A DNA stretch of 35,442 nt, taken from the IMG/VR virus record IMGVR_UViG_3300044610_000369, positions 1 to 35,442 of that record; one strand, 5' to 3'. Origin of the DNA: a virus. The notes beneath the pieces are model-generated. The model made no database searches and was not told where the DNA came from. It saw only the letters and a program-made list of their open reading frames with translations. This document shows positions 1 to 7,448 of this stretch, in pieces. The translations under genes and the position numbers were made by a program. The number at the start of each line of letters is the position of its first letter. Position 1 is the stretch's first letter.

Positions 1-161
1 AGGTTCTTCTTTATCAATTATCATAATCATTTAGCCTCCTTGATACTACCTTTCATCGCTTCACAAGATGCAAACGCTTCAATACGATTCAGGCATTCGC
101 CCTCAATATCTTCTTTCGCATTGCCCGTTTTTATTGCTTCCAATAAAGTCCGATGATCGCT
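1..161. repeat. Terminal redundancy, left copy (circular join)
   Basis: Positions 1-161 repeat at 35282-35442. The only differences seen are three adjacent bases, TTT at 128-130 here and CCC at 35409-35411. This indicates a closed circular or circularly permuted genome of about 35,281 bp, linearised arbitrarily inside a minus-strand gene pair. It is too imperfect to be called a defined packaged end. Confidence 0.9.
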
Positions 162-263
162 AATAGACTCCCACCTCATGCTTATGCCTTTACTGCTATC
201 GCAATGGTGCATTTTATTGAGTAAAAATTGCCCGCATGGATGCTGTGTTACAAAATATTTCAC
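27..263 (-). CDS. Hypothetical protein, antisense island gene 2
   Basis: This is a 78-aa protein of unknown function. Its GTG start overlaps the TGA stop of the 55-aa gene at 260-427 (GTGA). Its stop overlaps the start of the third island gene, which begins at position 30 (equivalent to 35311). Four cysteine or histidine residues lie near the N-terminus (HPC, HHC), but no known metal site is recognised. The tight overlaps show one minus-strand operon, opposite to the surrounding virion genes. A 5'-truncated copy occupies 35308-35442 and would change Lys-Thr to Arg-Ala at the variant bases. Confidence 0.7.
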   Translation of the reverse strand: MKYFVTQHPCGQFLLNKMHHCDSSKGISMRWESISDHRTLLEAIKTGNAKEDIEGECLNRIEAFASCEAMKGSIKEAK

Positions 264-427
264 TTCTCCACCCCATTTTTTAGCCGTCTAATTACTTGAT
301 TCAACCATTCAGACTCGTTTTTAGAGCCTGAAAGTTTTACATTTTTTAATACAAATTCCCAGTTTTCTTTGTGAATTACGCAAATCATTGCTGTTTTCAG
401 CTTTTCACTTGTTTTTGGTTTAGGCAT
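260..427 (-). CDS. Small ribbon-helix-helix-like protein (tentative), island gene 1
   Basis: This 55-aa ORF reads ATG at 427 to TGA at 260. A short lysine-rich N-terminus leads to a possible beta strand (residues 13-19, AMICVIH), then two predicted helices separated by a GSKNESEW turn. That order resembles Arc/MetJ ribbon-helix-helix repressors, and Arc is also about 53 aa. The similarity is by pattern only. It is the first gene of the minus-strand island and overlaps the next gene by GTGA. Just upstream lie two 12-bp direct repeats spaced 20 bp apart, which could be its operator. There is no obvious Shine-Dalgarno sequence. Confidence 0.5.
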   Translation of the reverse strand: MPKPKTSEKLKTAMICVIHKENWEFVLKNVKLSGSKNESEWLNQVIRRLKNGVEK

Positions 428-438
428 TTGTTTATTTG

Positions 439-467
439 AATCTACTGCACTCTATTACATTTTACAA
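439..467 (-). promoter_or_regulatory. Candidate promoter for the antisense island
   Basis: Read on the minus strand, TTGTAA (467-462) and TAGATT (444-439) are separated by 17 bases, each matching the sigma70 consensus at four of six positions. The predicted start would lie only a few bases before the ATG at 427, so the message would be nearly leaderless. One direct-repeat copy lies in the spacer. Confidence 0.3.
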
Positions 468-479
468 CACTCTATAACA
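448..479. repeat. Paired 12-bp direct repeats, candidate operator
   Basis: CACTCTATTACA (448-459) and CACTCTATAACA (468-479) match at 11 of 12 positions and are offset by exactly 20 bp, about two helical turns. They lie in the divergent gap between the 55-aa gene and the plus-strand gene at 526. Such phasing suits cooperative repressor dimers. The GCACTCTA string also occurs in the P22 Arc operator as I recall it, which may be chance. Confidence 0.45.
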
Positions 480-525
480 CTGATTCAAGCCAGAAAAACA
501 GCCATTAATAAGTCATTATTAGATT

Positions 526-819
526 ATGACAACTGCGCAAAGCCAAAATTCAGACCTAGAACTTTTAAAGTTAAAAGCTAAGAATATTGACCTAGTGCAA
601 ATAGAGCCAATTCTTGAATACGCTGCTAGCCAAATAGAAGTTGAGATACGAAAATTGCGGGCTAATCTGTCTAAAATTTCAGATGTTTCTCTGAGACACG
701 AATATTTAGCCAGAATTGACAGCTTACAAGTCGTTAAATCTAAATTTTCTTTAAGCGAATTAGCTCAACAGATCGGGAAGCTCGAAAACCAAGAGGAACA
801 ACAACTAAATGTCTATTGA
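526..819 (+). CDS. Hypothetical helical protein upstream of the scaffold
   Basis: This is a 97-aa, mostly helical, charged protein with heptad-like stretches (about residues 28-85) that could form a coiled coil. I do not recognise a family. It is the first plus-strand gene after the antisense island and overlaps the scaffold-like gene by 11 bases, so the two are probably translated together. Position suggests a head-assembly role, but this is inference. No good Shine-Dalgarno is visible before the ATG. Confidence 0.7.
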   Translation: MTTAQSQNSDLELLKLKAKNIDLVQIEPILEYAASQIEVEIRKLRANLSKISDVSLRHEYLARIDSLQVVKSKFSLSELAQQIGKLENQEEQQLNVY

Positions 820-1495
820 TGACACTTCATATTTTGATAGCTCAAATGAGTCCTATCAAGATGATTATCAAACAACTGAACCGACAATTGAACAGCTCAG
901 CGGAGTTATTCAATCTCTACAAAGCAAATTAAGCAGTTTAGAGGCTAATCCACTTGCAGGTTTGGGTTACCAGCCAATTCAACAGCCCAGCTCGCAGTAC
1001 GATCCAACTTCACTAAAAGAAGCTCAAGAATTTCTCAAAGCCCAAGGGGTGATGACAAAAGATTCTTATACTGAGATGGTGGCTAGTGAAACTCGTGAAG
1101 AAGCGGCAATTAATAATGGCTTCCAGAATTCTCAGCATTTAGCGGCAAATTTTTGGGGTGAATATTATTCAGCTAATAATCCACAAACCAAAGCCGAACT
1201 AGAGAGTTTATTGAATCTATATGAGTCTGGTAGTAGAGTTAATATTCAAAAAGCTGTACAAGGATTCAAGTCATTCAGTGAGCGAAAACAGCAAAATTCT
1301 CAGCCTTTGCAGAGTCAGACATTTGGAAGAGTTCCTCAACAACAAAACACTCAATCACAATCTGCAGGCGGTTGGCCATTTGGAAAAACTGGTGGTGCTC
1401 AGGAATACAATTCTTGGAAGCGTACCGCCGACCCTCAAATGGTGAGACAACTTGAACAGAAGTGGATGAGTGGACAAATACCCGATCCGTTTTAA
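809..1495 (+). CDS. Scaffolding protein (putative)
   Basis: The 228-aa product has an acidic N-terminus rich in D, E, S and Y, a short predicted coiled coil (about residues 28-48), a long Gln/Ser-rich disordered stretch, and a conserved-looking C-terminal helix ending in a QKWMSGQIPDPF-type tail. Low sequence complexity, acidity and position directly before the capsid gene are the usual marks of podovirus scaffolds such as T7 gp9 and P22 gp8. It overlaps the preceding gene by 11 bases. The assignment rests on composition and context, not on a diagnostic motif. Confidence 0.65.
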   Translation: MSIDDTSYFDSSNESYQDDYQTTEPTIEQLSGVIQSLQSKLSSLEANPLAGLGYQPIQQPSSQYDPTSLKEAQEFLKAQGVMTKDSYTEMVASETREEAAINNGFQNSQHLAANFWGEYYSANNPQTKAELESLLNLYESGSRVNIQKAVQGFKSFSERKQQNSQPLQSQTFGRVPQQQNTQSQSAGGWPFGKTGGAQEYNSWKRTADPQMVRQLEQKWMSGQIPDPF

Positions 1496-1512
1496 TTTAA
1501 GGTTTAAATACA

Positions 1513-2433
1513 ATGGTTTATAACTATACAGACAGCTCAATCAATACCCTCAAGGTATCCAAAATACTCACAAGTAAGATTTTGTGGAGTTTAGATCAAG
1601 AGCTGCAAAACTTTTCCCCAATGTTTTTCAATCAAGCTGGTTTAGCAAGTCCTGATCACCCTGTACCTTTAACTGATGTTTCAGACCAAGTACCAGGTAA
1701 TGCTCAAAAAGGGGACACTATCAGAGTTACCGTCGCTGGTAAATTTACCGCTAAGGATAAAGTGGCTAATAGCCCTGTTATTGCTCAAACTAATGCTTTA
1801 AGCACTGTTTCATTAACTCTTAACAAGCACAAATATGTAGCTATTATGATGGAAGACATTGCTAAATTGAATCAGGGCGTTCTTACAATGGATAACATAG
1901 CAAAATATCAAGCTAAAGCAATTGCAGAAGCTTTTGAGAGAGATATTTGTGCTTTGGCTACTGGTTTTAGTACCGTAGTTGGTTCTGGTGGTGGTTCTGT
2001 AATGAGCTTTGACACTTTTGGTGAAGTCAATAGAAGGTTTTATGCAAATGGAATTGATATTCGCAATCCTGACAACAGAGCAGTAGCTTACGTCTCACCT
2101 CATGCCTATGAAGACATTTTACAAGGTCGTGATGAATACCAAATCGCTGGACAAAGAGGCTTAGATCAAGTTAATAAAGGTCATTTAATTGAAACTCCTC
2201 ACGGTGTGAGTATTTCTCGTTCTAATTATTTGACTCAAACTGGTGGAGCGGTTAAAGGCATGGTTCTAACTAAAGAGGGAATTATGGTTGCTTTTGGTAT
2301 TAAGCCAAGAGTACAGTCAGACTACATTTTGCCTGAATTGGCTAATTTGCAAGTGGCTGATGTATTTTATGGAGTAGCCGAGTTGCGTGATGTAGCTGGA
2401 ATGTTACTTGATTTTGATGAAGTAAACGCTTAA
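1513..2433 (+). CDS. Major capsid protein (HK97 fold, putative)
   Basis: The 306-aa protein has the layout of P22-like and T7-like coat proteins: an N-terminal helix, a GDTIRV beta segment, a long spine helix (about residues 120-150, QAKAIAEAFERDICALA), a VAYVSPHAYEDIL segment typical of the A domain, and beta-rich C-terminal strands. It follows the scaffold-like gene by 17 bases and precedes small head genes. The length is short against P22 gp5 (430 aa) and near T7 gp10A (345 aa). The call rests on fold pattern plus gene order. Confidence 0.85.
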   Translation: MVYNYTDSSINTLKVSKILTSKILWSLDQELQNFSPMFFNQAGLASPDHPVPLTDVSDQVPGNAQKGDTIRVTVAGKFTAKDKVANSPVIAQTNALSTVSLTLNKHKYVAIMMEDIAKLNQGVLTMDNIAKYQAKAIAEAFERDICALATGFSTVVGSGGGSVMSFDTFGEVNRRFYANGIDIRNPDNRAVAYVSPHAYEDILQGRDEYQIAGQRGLDQVNKGHLIETPHGVSISRSNYLTQTGGAVKGMVLTKEGIMVAFGIKPRVQSDYILPELANLQVADVFYGVAELRDVAGMLLDFDEVNA

Positions 2434-2451
2434 TTAAGCAAATAAGGAAAT

Positions 2452-3216
2452 ATGAGTATTAGTTTATTAGAGAGATTAAATGAAGGTGTTTCAAGACCTA
2501 GTAATTCTTTTTCAAATGAAAAGTTAAGTAGAAGTTTACCTCCAAGCAGTCAATATGCTTTAAGTAAAGTTATTGAAAAAATGCTGGGTGGTAAAAGCAA
2601 ACAAGCTAGTCAGTGGGAAGACAATTATTACTTTACTCTTCTTGAACAGAATGACAATAAAACTGCCGAGGAACAACGCATTTTAGACGCTGCAAAAGCT
2701 GATTTATGCTTAATTGTTTCGCATAAAGGAATTATTCGAGTAATGGCTCATTTAGAGTTTGAAGAATATTGGAACTTGATAGGTGAAAAAGAAAGAGCTG
2801 CAACTTCTGTTTTAAAGAAATACTGGCTTGGTCAAGGCTTTCAAATTGATGTAAACAATATGAGAAATCTTGATCAGTTGTCTTTAAAAATAGCCGAGCG
2901 TTTAATTAATGATATTGCTTTATTTTGTGAACGCTATAAAGCTTACAGAGAAGGAACTGAAAAACAGGATATGGCTGTTCGGAAGTATAAAAAAGATACT
3001 ATCGACATTGATAAAGGTTCTTGGTCTAGTCGTGTTTATTTTAACTGGTCAAAAGTTGGCATGGATAAAACTACTCACTTGAATAACTTAATTGTTTCTC
3101 TCTATGAAACTAATACTATTCCAAAAGATTGCCCGTTAAATGAATTTGAAACTGATTTGTTGCTTGAAAAACTTAATCTAAAACCCCAAACACAACCTAA
3201 AAAAGAAGGAAAATAA
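2452..3216 (+). CDS. Hypothetical protein in the head module
   Basis: A 254-aa, mainly helical protein of no recognised family. AAGGA lies six bases before the ATG. It is charged throughout, has no membrane segment or signal peptide, and ends in a Lys/Pro/Gln-rich tail. It sits between the capsid gene and a beta-rich protein, with one base separating it from the latter, so it is probably made with the virion proteins. A role in head completion or host takeover cannot be told apart here. Confidence 0.75.
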   Translation: MSISLLERLNEGVSRPSNSFSNEKLSRSLPPSSQYALSKVIEKMLGGKSKQASQWEDNYYFTLLEQNDNKTAEEQRILDAAKADLCLIVSHKGIIRVMAHLEFEEYWNLIGEKERAATSVLKKYWLGQGFQIDVNNMRNLDQLSLKIAERLINDIALFCERYKAYREGTEKQDMAVRKYKKDTIDIDKGSWSSRVYFNWSKVGMDKTTHLNNLIVSLYETNTIPKDCPLNEFETDLLLEKLNLKPQTQPKKEGK

Positions 3217-3217
3217 A

Positions 3218-3667
3218 ATGTCTAATAATGTGATAACTCTTAATAACCCAAGTCTTAAAACTTTAGATGTAACCACCGCTACAGGGATTGGCTATAAATA
3301 TGTAGCTTCTTGTGCTGGTAACTTGCATATTGGCAACTCGGAAGTAATTGTAACTACCGCAATTGTGAATACCTCAACTCCAGCGGTGGTAAGCTTGCAA
3401 CTCGTTAGAAGTGGTACTACTTATACATTAGGTACTATTAGTTTTGTAGACGGTGCTGTGGTTGGTACTAGTTATAAATTTACACCGTCTACCTCGGTTA
3501 CTTTGCCTGGTGATCACTTTGCGACGGACTTAAGCAAAAATCCATTTATACCTTACGCAAGCGGAGATACTATTCAAACTAATATTACAACTGCTGGTTT
3601 GGGTGGTAGTCCAGCGGGTGCTTATGAAGTAAATATTGTAATCGAATCAGCAAGTAATATTGCTTAG
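3218..3667 (+). CDS. Beta-rich protein, candidate head decoration protein
   Basis: The 149-aa protein is rich in Thr, Ser, Val and Gly, with alternating strand patterns across its length, no Cys pair motif and almost no predicted helix. This is typical of an all-beta capsid decoration or immunoglobulin-like head protein. AAGGA precedes the ATG. It sits between the capsid and the tail adaptor genes. No specific family is recognised, and a minor tail role is the main alternative. Confidence 0.55.
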   Translation: MSNNVITLNNPSLKTLDVTTATGIGYKYVASCAGNLHIGNSEVIVTTAIVNTSTPAVVSLQLVRSGTTYTLGTISFVDGAVVGTSYKFTPSTSVTLPGDHFATDLSKNPFIPYASGDTIQTNITTAGLGGSPAGAYEVNIVIESASNIA

Positions 3668-3675
3668 GAGAAAAA

Positions 3676-4410
3676 ATGGCAGACTCAGTACTAAATATCG
3701 TAAATCGTGCTTTTGCAAGGGCTTTTAAAACTCCTTTGCAAACAACTGACTATGATAGTAGTACTGAGAGAAACCCATTAGGTGCCAGAGCTGAATTCGC
3801 TAAAGCTTATGGTGAATTGGTTGATTGGAAGCAAGAGGATTTTAAAACTTACTTTGATACTAATACTATTGCTGGAGTAAATGAATATACTCTTGCTTTC
3901 GATACAACTCAAATAAGCGGCGTTGAGATGTGGCTTATAGACCCAAGCGGTAGAAATGACATACCCCTTATTTATTACCCTGAAGACTTTGTAAAGAGAC
4001 AATATAACGGTGATTTGAGCGATATTGAAAGCGGAAAACCTTACGGCTGGTTTATAAAGACAACCGCTGTTGCCAATGCCAAAAAATTGAGCTTCGTTTT
4101 AGCTCCAGATGATGTTTACCAAATCAGAGGCTATTATTATCAAGAACCAAGTGCTTTAACGGCTTCCAGTTTGACGGCTTGTAATCGGTCAGGTGATGGA
4201 TTTTTAGAAGATCATATTTATGCATGGCTTATGTTTACAAATGGTCTTATAGATGAAGCACAAGCCAAAAGGGTTCAATCAGAAAGCAAAATGAGATATT
4301 GCTTACAAGATTTTAAAGTTAATACTCGGGTTAGTTTCTCTCAGCCTCACCAACACGGGGCGGCTGGTAGTGGTTTTATCACATTTAGGAACGGGAGCGT
4401 CATCGTATGA
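3676..4410 (+). CDS. Head-tail adaptor / tail tubular protein A-like (P22 gp4, T7 gp11 class)
   Basis: The 244-aa protein begins with a helical NIVNRAFARAF-type segment followed by an RAEFAKAYGELVDWKQEDF helix, then beta segments (EYTLAF, VEMWLID, IRGYYYQEP), and returns to a helix with WLMFTNGLIDEAQAKRVQSE. That helix-sheet-helix arrangement matches the adaptor that docks under the portal in podoviruses. AGGAG precedes the ATG at good spacing, and the stop overlaps the next start (ATGA). The protein is longer than P22 gp4 (166 aa) and close to T7 gp11 (196 aa). Confidence 0.7.
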   Translation: MADSVLNIVNRAFARAFKTPLQTTDYDSSTERNPLGARAEFAKAYGELVDWKQEDFKTYFDTNTIAGVNEYTLAFDTTQISGVEMWLIDPSGRNDIPLIYYPEDFVKRQYNGDLSDIESGKPYGWFIKTTAVANAKKLSFVLAPDDVYQIRGYYYQEPSALTASSLTACNRSGDGFLEDHIYAWLMFTNGLIDEAQAKRVQSESKMRYCLQDFKVNTRVSFSQPHQHGAAGSGFITFRNGSVIV

Positions 4411-5126
4411 TAGAAGAATTGCAACAAATAGAGAATATTCAAGAAGAGTCAAATTTAATTGAATTTAAAGCACCTAAAAGACCTACTTGGTACTTAGAAA
4501 GATATACTAAGATAGCTCACCTATTCACAAAAGTTGAATATTTACATCAAATTGTTGATTTGTATTGTGAAACTGCAAGCGATAAAGAGTTATTTGTTTG
4601 CATGAAAAGCTTAGATCCTAATTTACCTGTTTCTTATTCTAAAGGTTTTACCCGTGAATTTGCTTTGAATGTTATTAAAACTGTAAAAGATAAAAACGCT
4701 GTTTTGGTGGCTAATTATGGAATTGGTTTATTAAATGAATATGCCAGAATTTCGCAAGATATTGGATTTGTATTTAAAAATAATCAAATACATTGTATGT
4801 TTATGTTTCACGAGGACGAGCCTCAGCATAGCGGATACCTAATTCTGGCTTTACGTGGAAGTCAAATTGAAAAATCAAGAGCAGCCGCAAGCTTTTTAAA
4901 GTTTTGGTATAATAGTTATCAGCGGCATTGGTACGATAAAGGATACCGATATATTTGGGCGAATTCGTTTACACCAAAAGGTAAAGAATTTATCCGCCAT
5001 GCAGGAGCTAAAGAGCCTAATCATGTGTTCTTCTCTCGACAAGCTAATCATTCTGTTCGTTGGAACGGAAAATATCACTGGTTGATGGATTGTCGTTGGG
5101 ATCTGGAGAAAAAATACGGCTCATGA
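4407..5126 (+). CDS. GNAT-like fold protein (tentative)
   Basis: The 239-aa protein has a GYLILALRG strand, an AAASFLKFWYNSY helix, then IWANSFTPKGKEFIRHAGAKE. This last part resembles the end of the GNAT acetyltransferase fold, where a residue after a strand is followed by a helix and a 'GA/GF' turn. Podoviruses often carry such a protein beside the ejection genes. The acetyl-CoA loop (Q/R-x-x-G-x-G/A) is not clear, so it may be a structural, non-catalytic version. It overlaps both neighbours by ATGA. Confidence 0.4.
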   Translation: MIEELQQIENIQEESNLIEFKAPKRPTWYLERYTKIAHLFTKVEYLHQIVDLYCETASDKELFVCMKSLDPNLPVSYSKGFTREFALNVIKTVKDKNAVLVANYGIGLLNEYARISQDIGFVFKNNQIHCMFMFHEDEPQHSGYLILALRGSQIEKSRAAASFLKFWYNSYQRHWYDKGYRYIWANSFTPKGKEFIRHAGAKEPNHVFFSRQANHSVRWNGKYHWLMDCRWDLEKKYGS

Positions 5127-5422
5127 GTTTTTTAAAAAATGCAATGAATAATGACAAAGGCTTTTTTCAAGGTGGCAAAAGCTTTGGCGGAAAAGGAATA
5201 GACGGCATGTTGAGTGAGTTGATTCCATCTCAGCCTATTATAGACAACTCGCCTGAAGGGGTTATTGATAATTCGGAAAGTGGAAATATTTACACAAGCC
5301 AAATATTACCAGCTTTAAGAGCTCAAAGAATAGCTCAAGCTCAACAAGCGGGCAATTTGCAAATAGCTCCCCAAAATAAATATGCGGCTATGAATGCGGC
5401 TTTAAGAGGTGGGCAATTATGA
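5123..5422 (+). CDS. Small Gly/Gln-rich virion-module protein
   Basis: A 99-aa protein. The ATG at 5123 is chosen because it overlaps the upstream stop as ATGA. An in-frame ATG at 5060 would intrude 67 bases into the preceding gene. The N-terminus is Gly/Lys/Phe-rich, and the C-terminus is a helix rich in Ala and Gln. It lies between the GNAT-like gene and the S74-bearing protein, with a four-base ATGA overlap downstream. It may be a small ejection or tail component, but no family is recognised. Confidence 0.65.
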   Translation: MSFLKNAMNNDKGFFQGGKSFGGKGIDGMLSELIPSQPIIDNSPEGVIDNSESGNIYTSQILPALRAQRIAQAQQAGNLQIAPQNKYAAMNAALRGGQL

Positions 5423-6327
5423 GTTTTAAAAAGAAAGGTGGTGGAGATAATGGAGCAGCCGCAGCCGCAGCCGCAAGAGAAAATGAAATTAGGGCACAAA
5501 GAGAGGCGGCTTTAGGGGAACTAAGAGATTTTAGTAATCAAGGCATTAATACTCTTGAATCAAGCAAGGCTTTATATAACCCCTTTGAAAGCCAAAAATT
5601 ATACAATACCGCTTTAGATAAATATAATAATTTTGATGTAAATGCTAACCAAGCTTCAGATGAAGCTTATAATGCAAATTATAAACCTATTTTAAGTCAA
5701 GTTACTGCTAATTTAGGTGATTCATTTTCAGGGATGGGGTCGGCTGGTCGAAACAATTCAAGAGGACAATTTGCGCAAGCTGCTTTAAGCCGAAGCCTAG
5801 CGGATAATGCTGGTAAGCAATTAATGGGCATTAGAAATGATGCTCGTAATCAATATTTGAATGAAGCTCAAAGTTTGTTTAATCCAGCGATGAATGTTCA
5901 ACAGCAATTGCAAGGAATTAATACAAATAAAGCAAACTTACAAACTCAAATGGGGCAAAATTTAGCCAATACTAGAATGGGGGCGGCTAGTAATCTTGCT
6001 CAAATTCAACAGCAAAATGCTCAAATGCAACAGCAAAACGCTCAAATGGCAGCTCAGCAAAAAGCACAATCTAAAGCAGGCATTGGTTCGACAATAGGTG
6101 GAGGTCTTGCGTTGGCAAGTGCATTTAGTGATAGCCGATTAAAAGAAAATATTAAGCCAATCGGTAAATTACCTAATGGAGTACCGATTTACAGCTACAA
6201 AATAAAAGGCACTGATTTGCCACAAATTGGAGTTATTGCACAGGAAGCTCAATTATATAGACCAAATGCAGTTCATTTAGACCCATCTGGCTATCTGAAA
6301 GTTAATTATCAGGAGGTCGCAATATGA
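5419..6327 (+). CDS. Ejection-type virion protein with C-terminal S74 chaperone domain
   Basis: The 302-aa protein is Ala/Gln/Asn-rich, with an alanine run (about residues 13-19), QQQNAQM repeats (about 197-212) and a short Gly/Ala hydrophobic patch at 220-234. From Ser237 it carries the Peptidase_S74 signature SDSRLKENI, then a short QIGVIAQEA core and VNY. In endosialidase-type S74 domains the first Ser and the Lys five residues later are the self-cleavage dyad; both are present (Ser237, Lys242). Cleavage would release a 66-aa chaperone. Its neighbours suggest an internal or ejection protein rather than a fibre. It overlaps both neighbours. Confidence 0.75.
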   Translation: MSFKKKGGGDNGAAAAAAARENEIRAQREAALGELRDFSNQGINTLESSKALYNPFESQKLYNTALDKYNNFDVNANQASDEAYNANYKPILSQVTANLGDSFSGMGSAGRNNSRGQFAQAALSRSLADNAGKQLMGIRNDARNQYLNEAQSLFNPAMNVQQQLQGINTNKANLQTQMGQNLANTRMGAASNLAQIQQQNAQMQQQNAQMAAQQKAQSKAGIGSTIGGGLALASAFSDSRLKENIKPIGKLPNGVPIYSYKIKGTDLPQIGVIAQEAQLYRPNAVHLDPSGYLKVNYQEVAI

Positions 6328-7448
6328 GTCTAGGTCAAGGACTTGGGCAAGGCTTAATGCTTGTTGCTCAAAATGTTGCTCAAAATAGAAGAGCTAATCA
6401 AGCACAAAAACGCCAGCTTGAAATGTTTAATTTGAAAAGAGTGGCGGATATTGAGGATTTCCAAAAGATGGAGGAATTGAAAGATAATTTAACTTCAAAA
6501 AAAAGACAAAGAAATTTAGATTTATTGACTGCAAAATATGGAAATAATAATGCAATTCCTCAAACCAATGCAGCTATTCCTAGTTCAGAGCCAATAAGTG
6601 AAAATGGTGCTGTTCCGTTACCGATACCTATGCCAAGCTCACCAGTTCAAGAACAAGCAAATCCAGCTCAACCACAAGTTGCCCCTGCAATGTTTAATGA
6701 TAAAGCTTGGCAACAACAGCATTTTGAGGATTATTACGATGATGAAACAGGCGCATTTGACAAAAAAGGGTTTAGGAAGGGACTGGAAGACGCCCAAAAA
6801 GAAAATGCTACTTTGCAATATTTAAGAGCAAACAATTTAGATGTGCCCGAAGGTGTGAACTTAGGAACTTTAAGCCCTTTTATTGGCAGTATGCTTGGAG
6901 AGAAAAAAGAAACTAAAAAACTTGAATATAAAACGCAAGGTAACAAAATCGCTCAAAAAATACTCACTGATCCAGGTTATAGAACTGGCAAAAAACAACT
7001 TACTGATTCTGAATTGGAGGCTTTGGCAAAAGGTGGAATTAATATTGATAGTTTGTATAGATCAGATGGCAGTTTAGATGTAGCAAATGCTACTGAAGCC
7101 GCTAGAATCATAGCTACAAATATGAAACCTCAACAAATAGCCGTTTCTTTAAGACCTCCTAAAGTTGGTCGTGGTGGTGGTGGTCGAGGTCGTAGCGGTG
7201 GAGCTTCTGGCGGTGGAACTTCTGGCGGTGGAGCTTCTGGATATAAACAAACAAGAGATGGTAATTTTGTAAAGGTCGATAAAAGGGGTAATCCTGCTGG
7301 ACAAATAATCAGTGCTAAGGATGCTTACAATATGGGAATTACAAATACCGCTCCGCAAAGAAGACCAAGAGCAGTCCAAGGTGGAGGCGGTGGCGGAACA
7401 GCCGAGCTGATCAGGCAACAACTTAATTCTATTAAAGGGTTTGATTAA
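6324..7448 (+). CDS. Ala/Gln- and Gly-rich candidate ejection protein
   Basis: The 374-aa protein starts with a GQGLGQGL motif and a helix rich in Gln, Asn and Arg, followed by a Pro-rich linker (about residues 78-125), a DDETGAFDKKGF acidic segment and a Gly/Ser/Arg-rich stretch (about residues 280-306) encoded by three 15-bp repeats. Its place between the S74 protein and the giant protein parallels T7 gp14-16 and P22 gp7/20/16. The stop shares one base with the next start (TAATG). Function is by position only. Confidence 0.6.
   Translation: MSLGQGLGQGLMLVAQNVAQNRRANQAQKRQLEMFNLKRVADIEDFQKMEELKDNLTSKKRQRNLDLLTAKYGNNNAIPQTNAAIPSSEPISENGAVPLPIPMPSSPVQEQANPAQPQVAPAMFNDKAWQQQHFEDYYDDETGAFDKKGFRKGLEDAQKENATLQYLRANNLDVPEGVNLGTLSPFIGSMLGEKKETKKLEYKTQGNKIAQKILTDPGYRTGKKQLTDSELEALAKGGINIDSLYRSDGSLDVANATEAARIIATNMKPQQIAVSLRPPKVGRGGGGRGRSGGASGGGTSGGGASGYKQTRDGNFVKVDKRGNPAGQIISAKDAYNMGITNTAPQRRPRAVQGGGGGGTAELIRQQLNSIKGFD
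7194..7238 (+). repeat. Three tandem 15-bp repeats (Gly/Ser linker)
   Basis: Units at 7194-7208, 7209-7223 and 7224-7238 follow GGCGGTGGA(G/A)CTTCT with one or two differences each. They encode repeated SGGAS / SGGTS pentapeptides in a flexible linker. Copy number is likely to vary between relatives. Confidence 0.8.

Noticed and set aside
5060-5122. Earlier ATG for the small protein ending at 5422
   Set aside because: It would overlap the upstream gene by 67 bases, while the ATG at 5123 makes the ATGA coupling used by the neighbours.
7149-7421. Minus-strand frame opposite the Gly-rich repeats
   Set aside because: Its Ser/Thr-rich product is only the reverse reading of repetitive Gly codons; there is no ribosome binding site.
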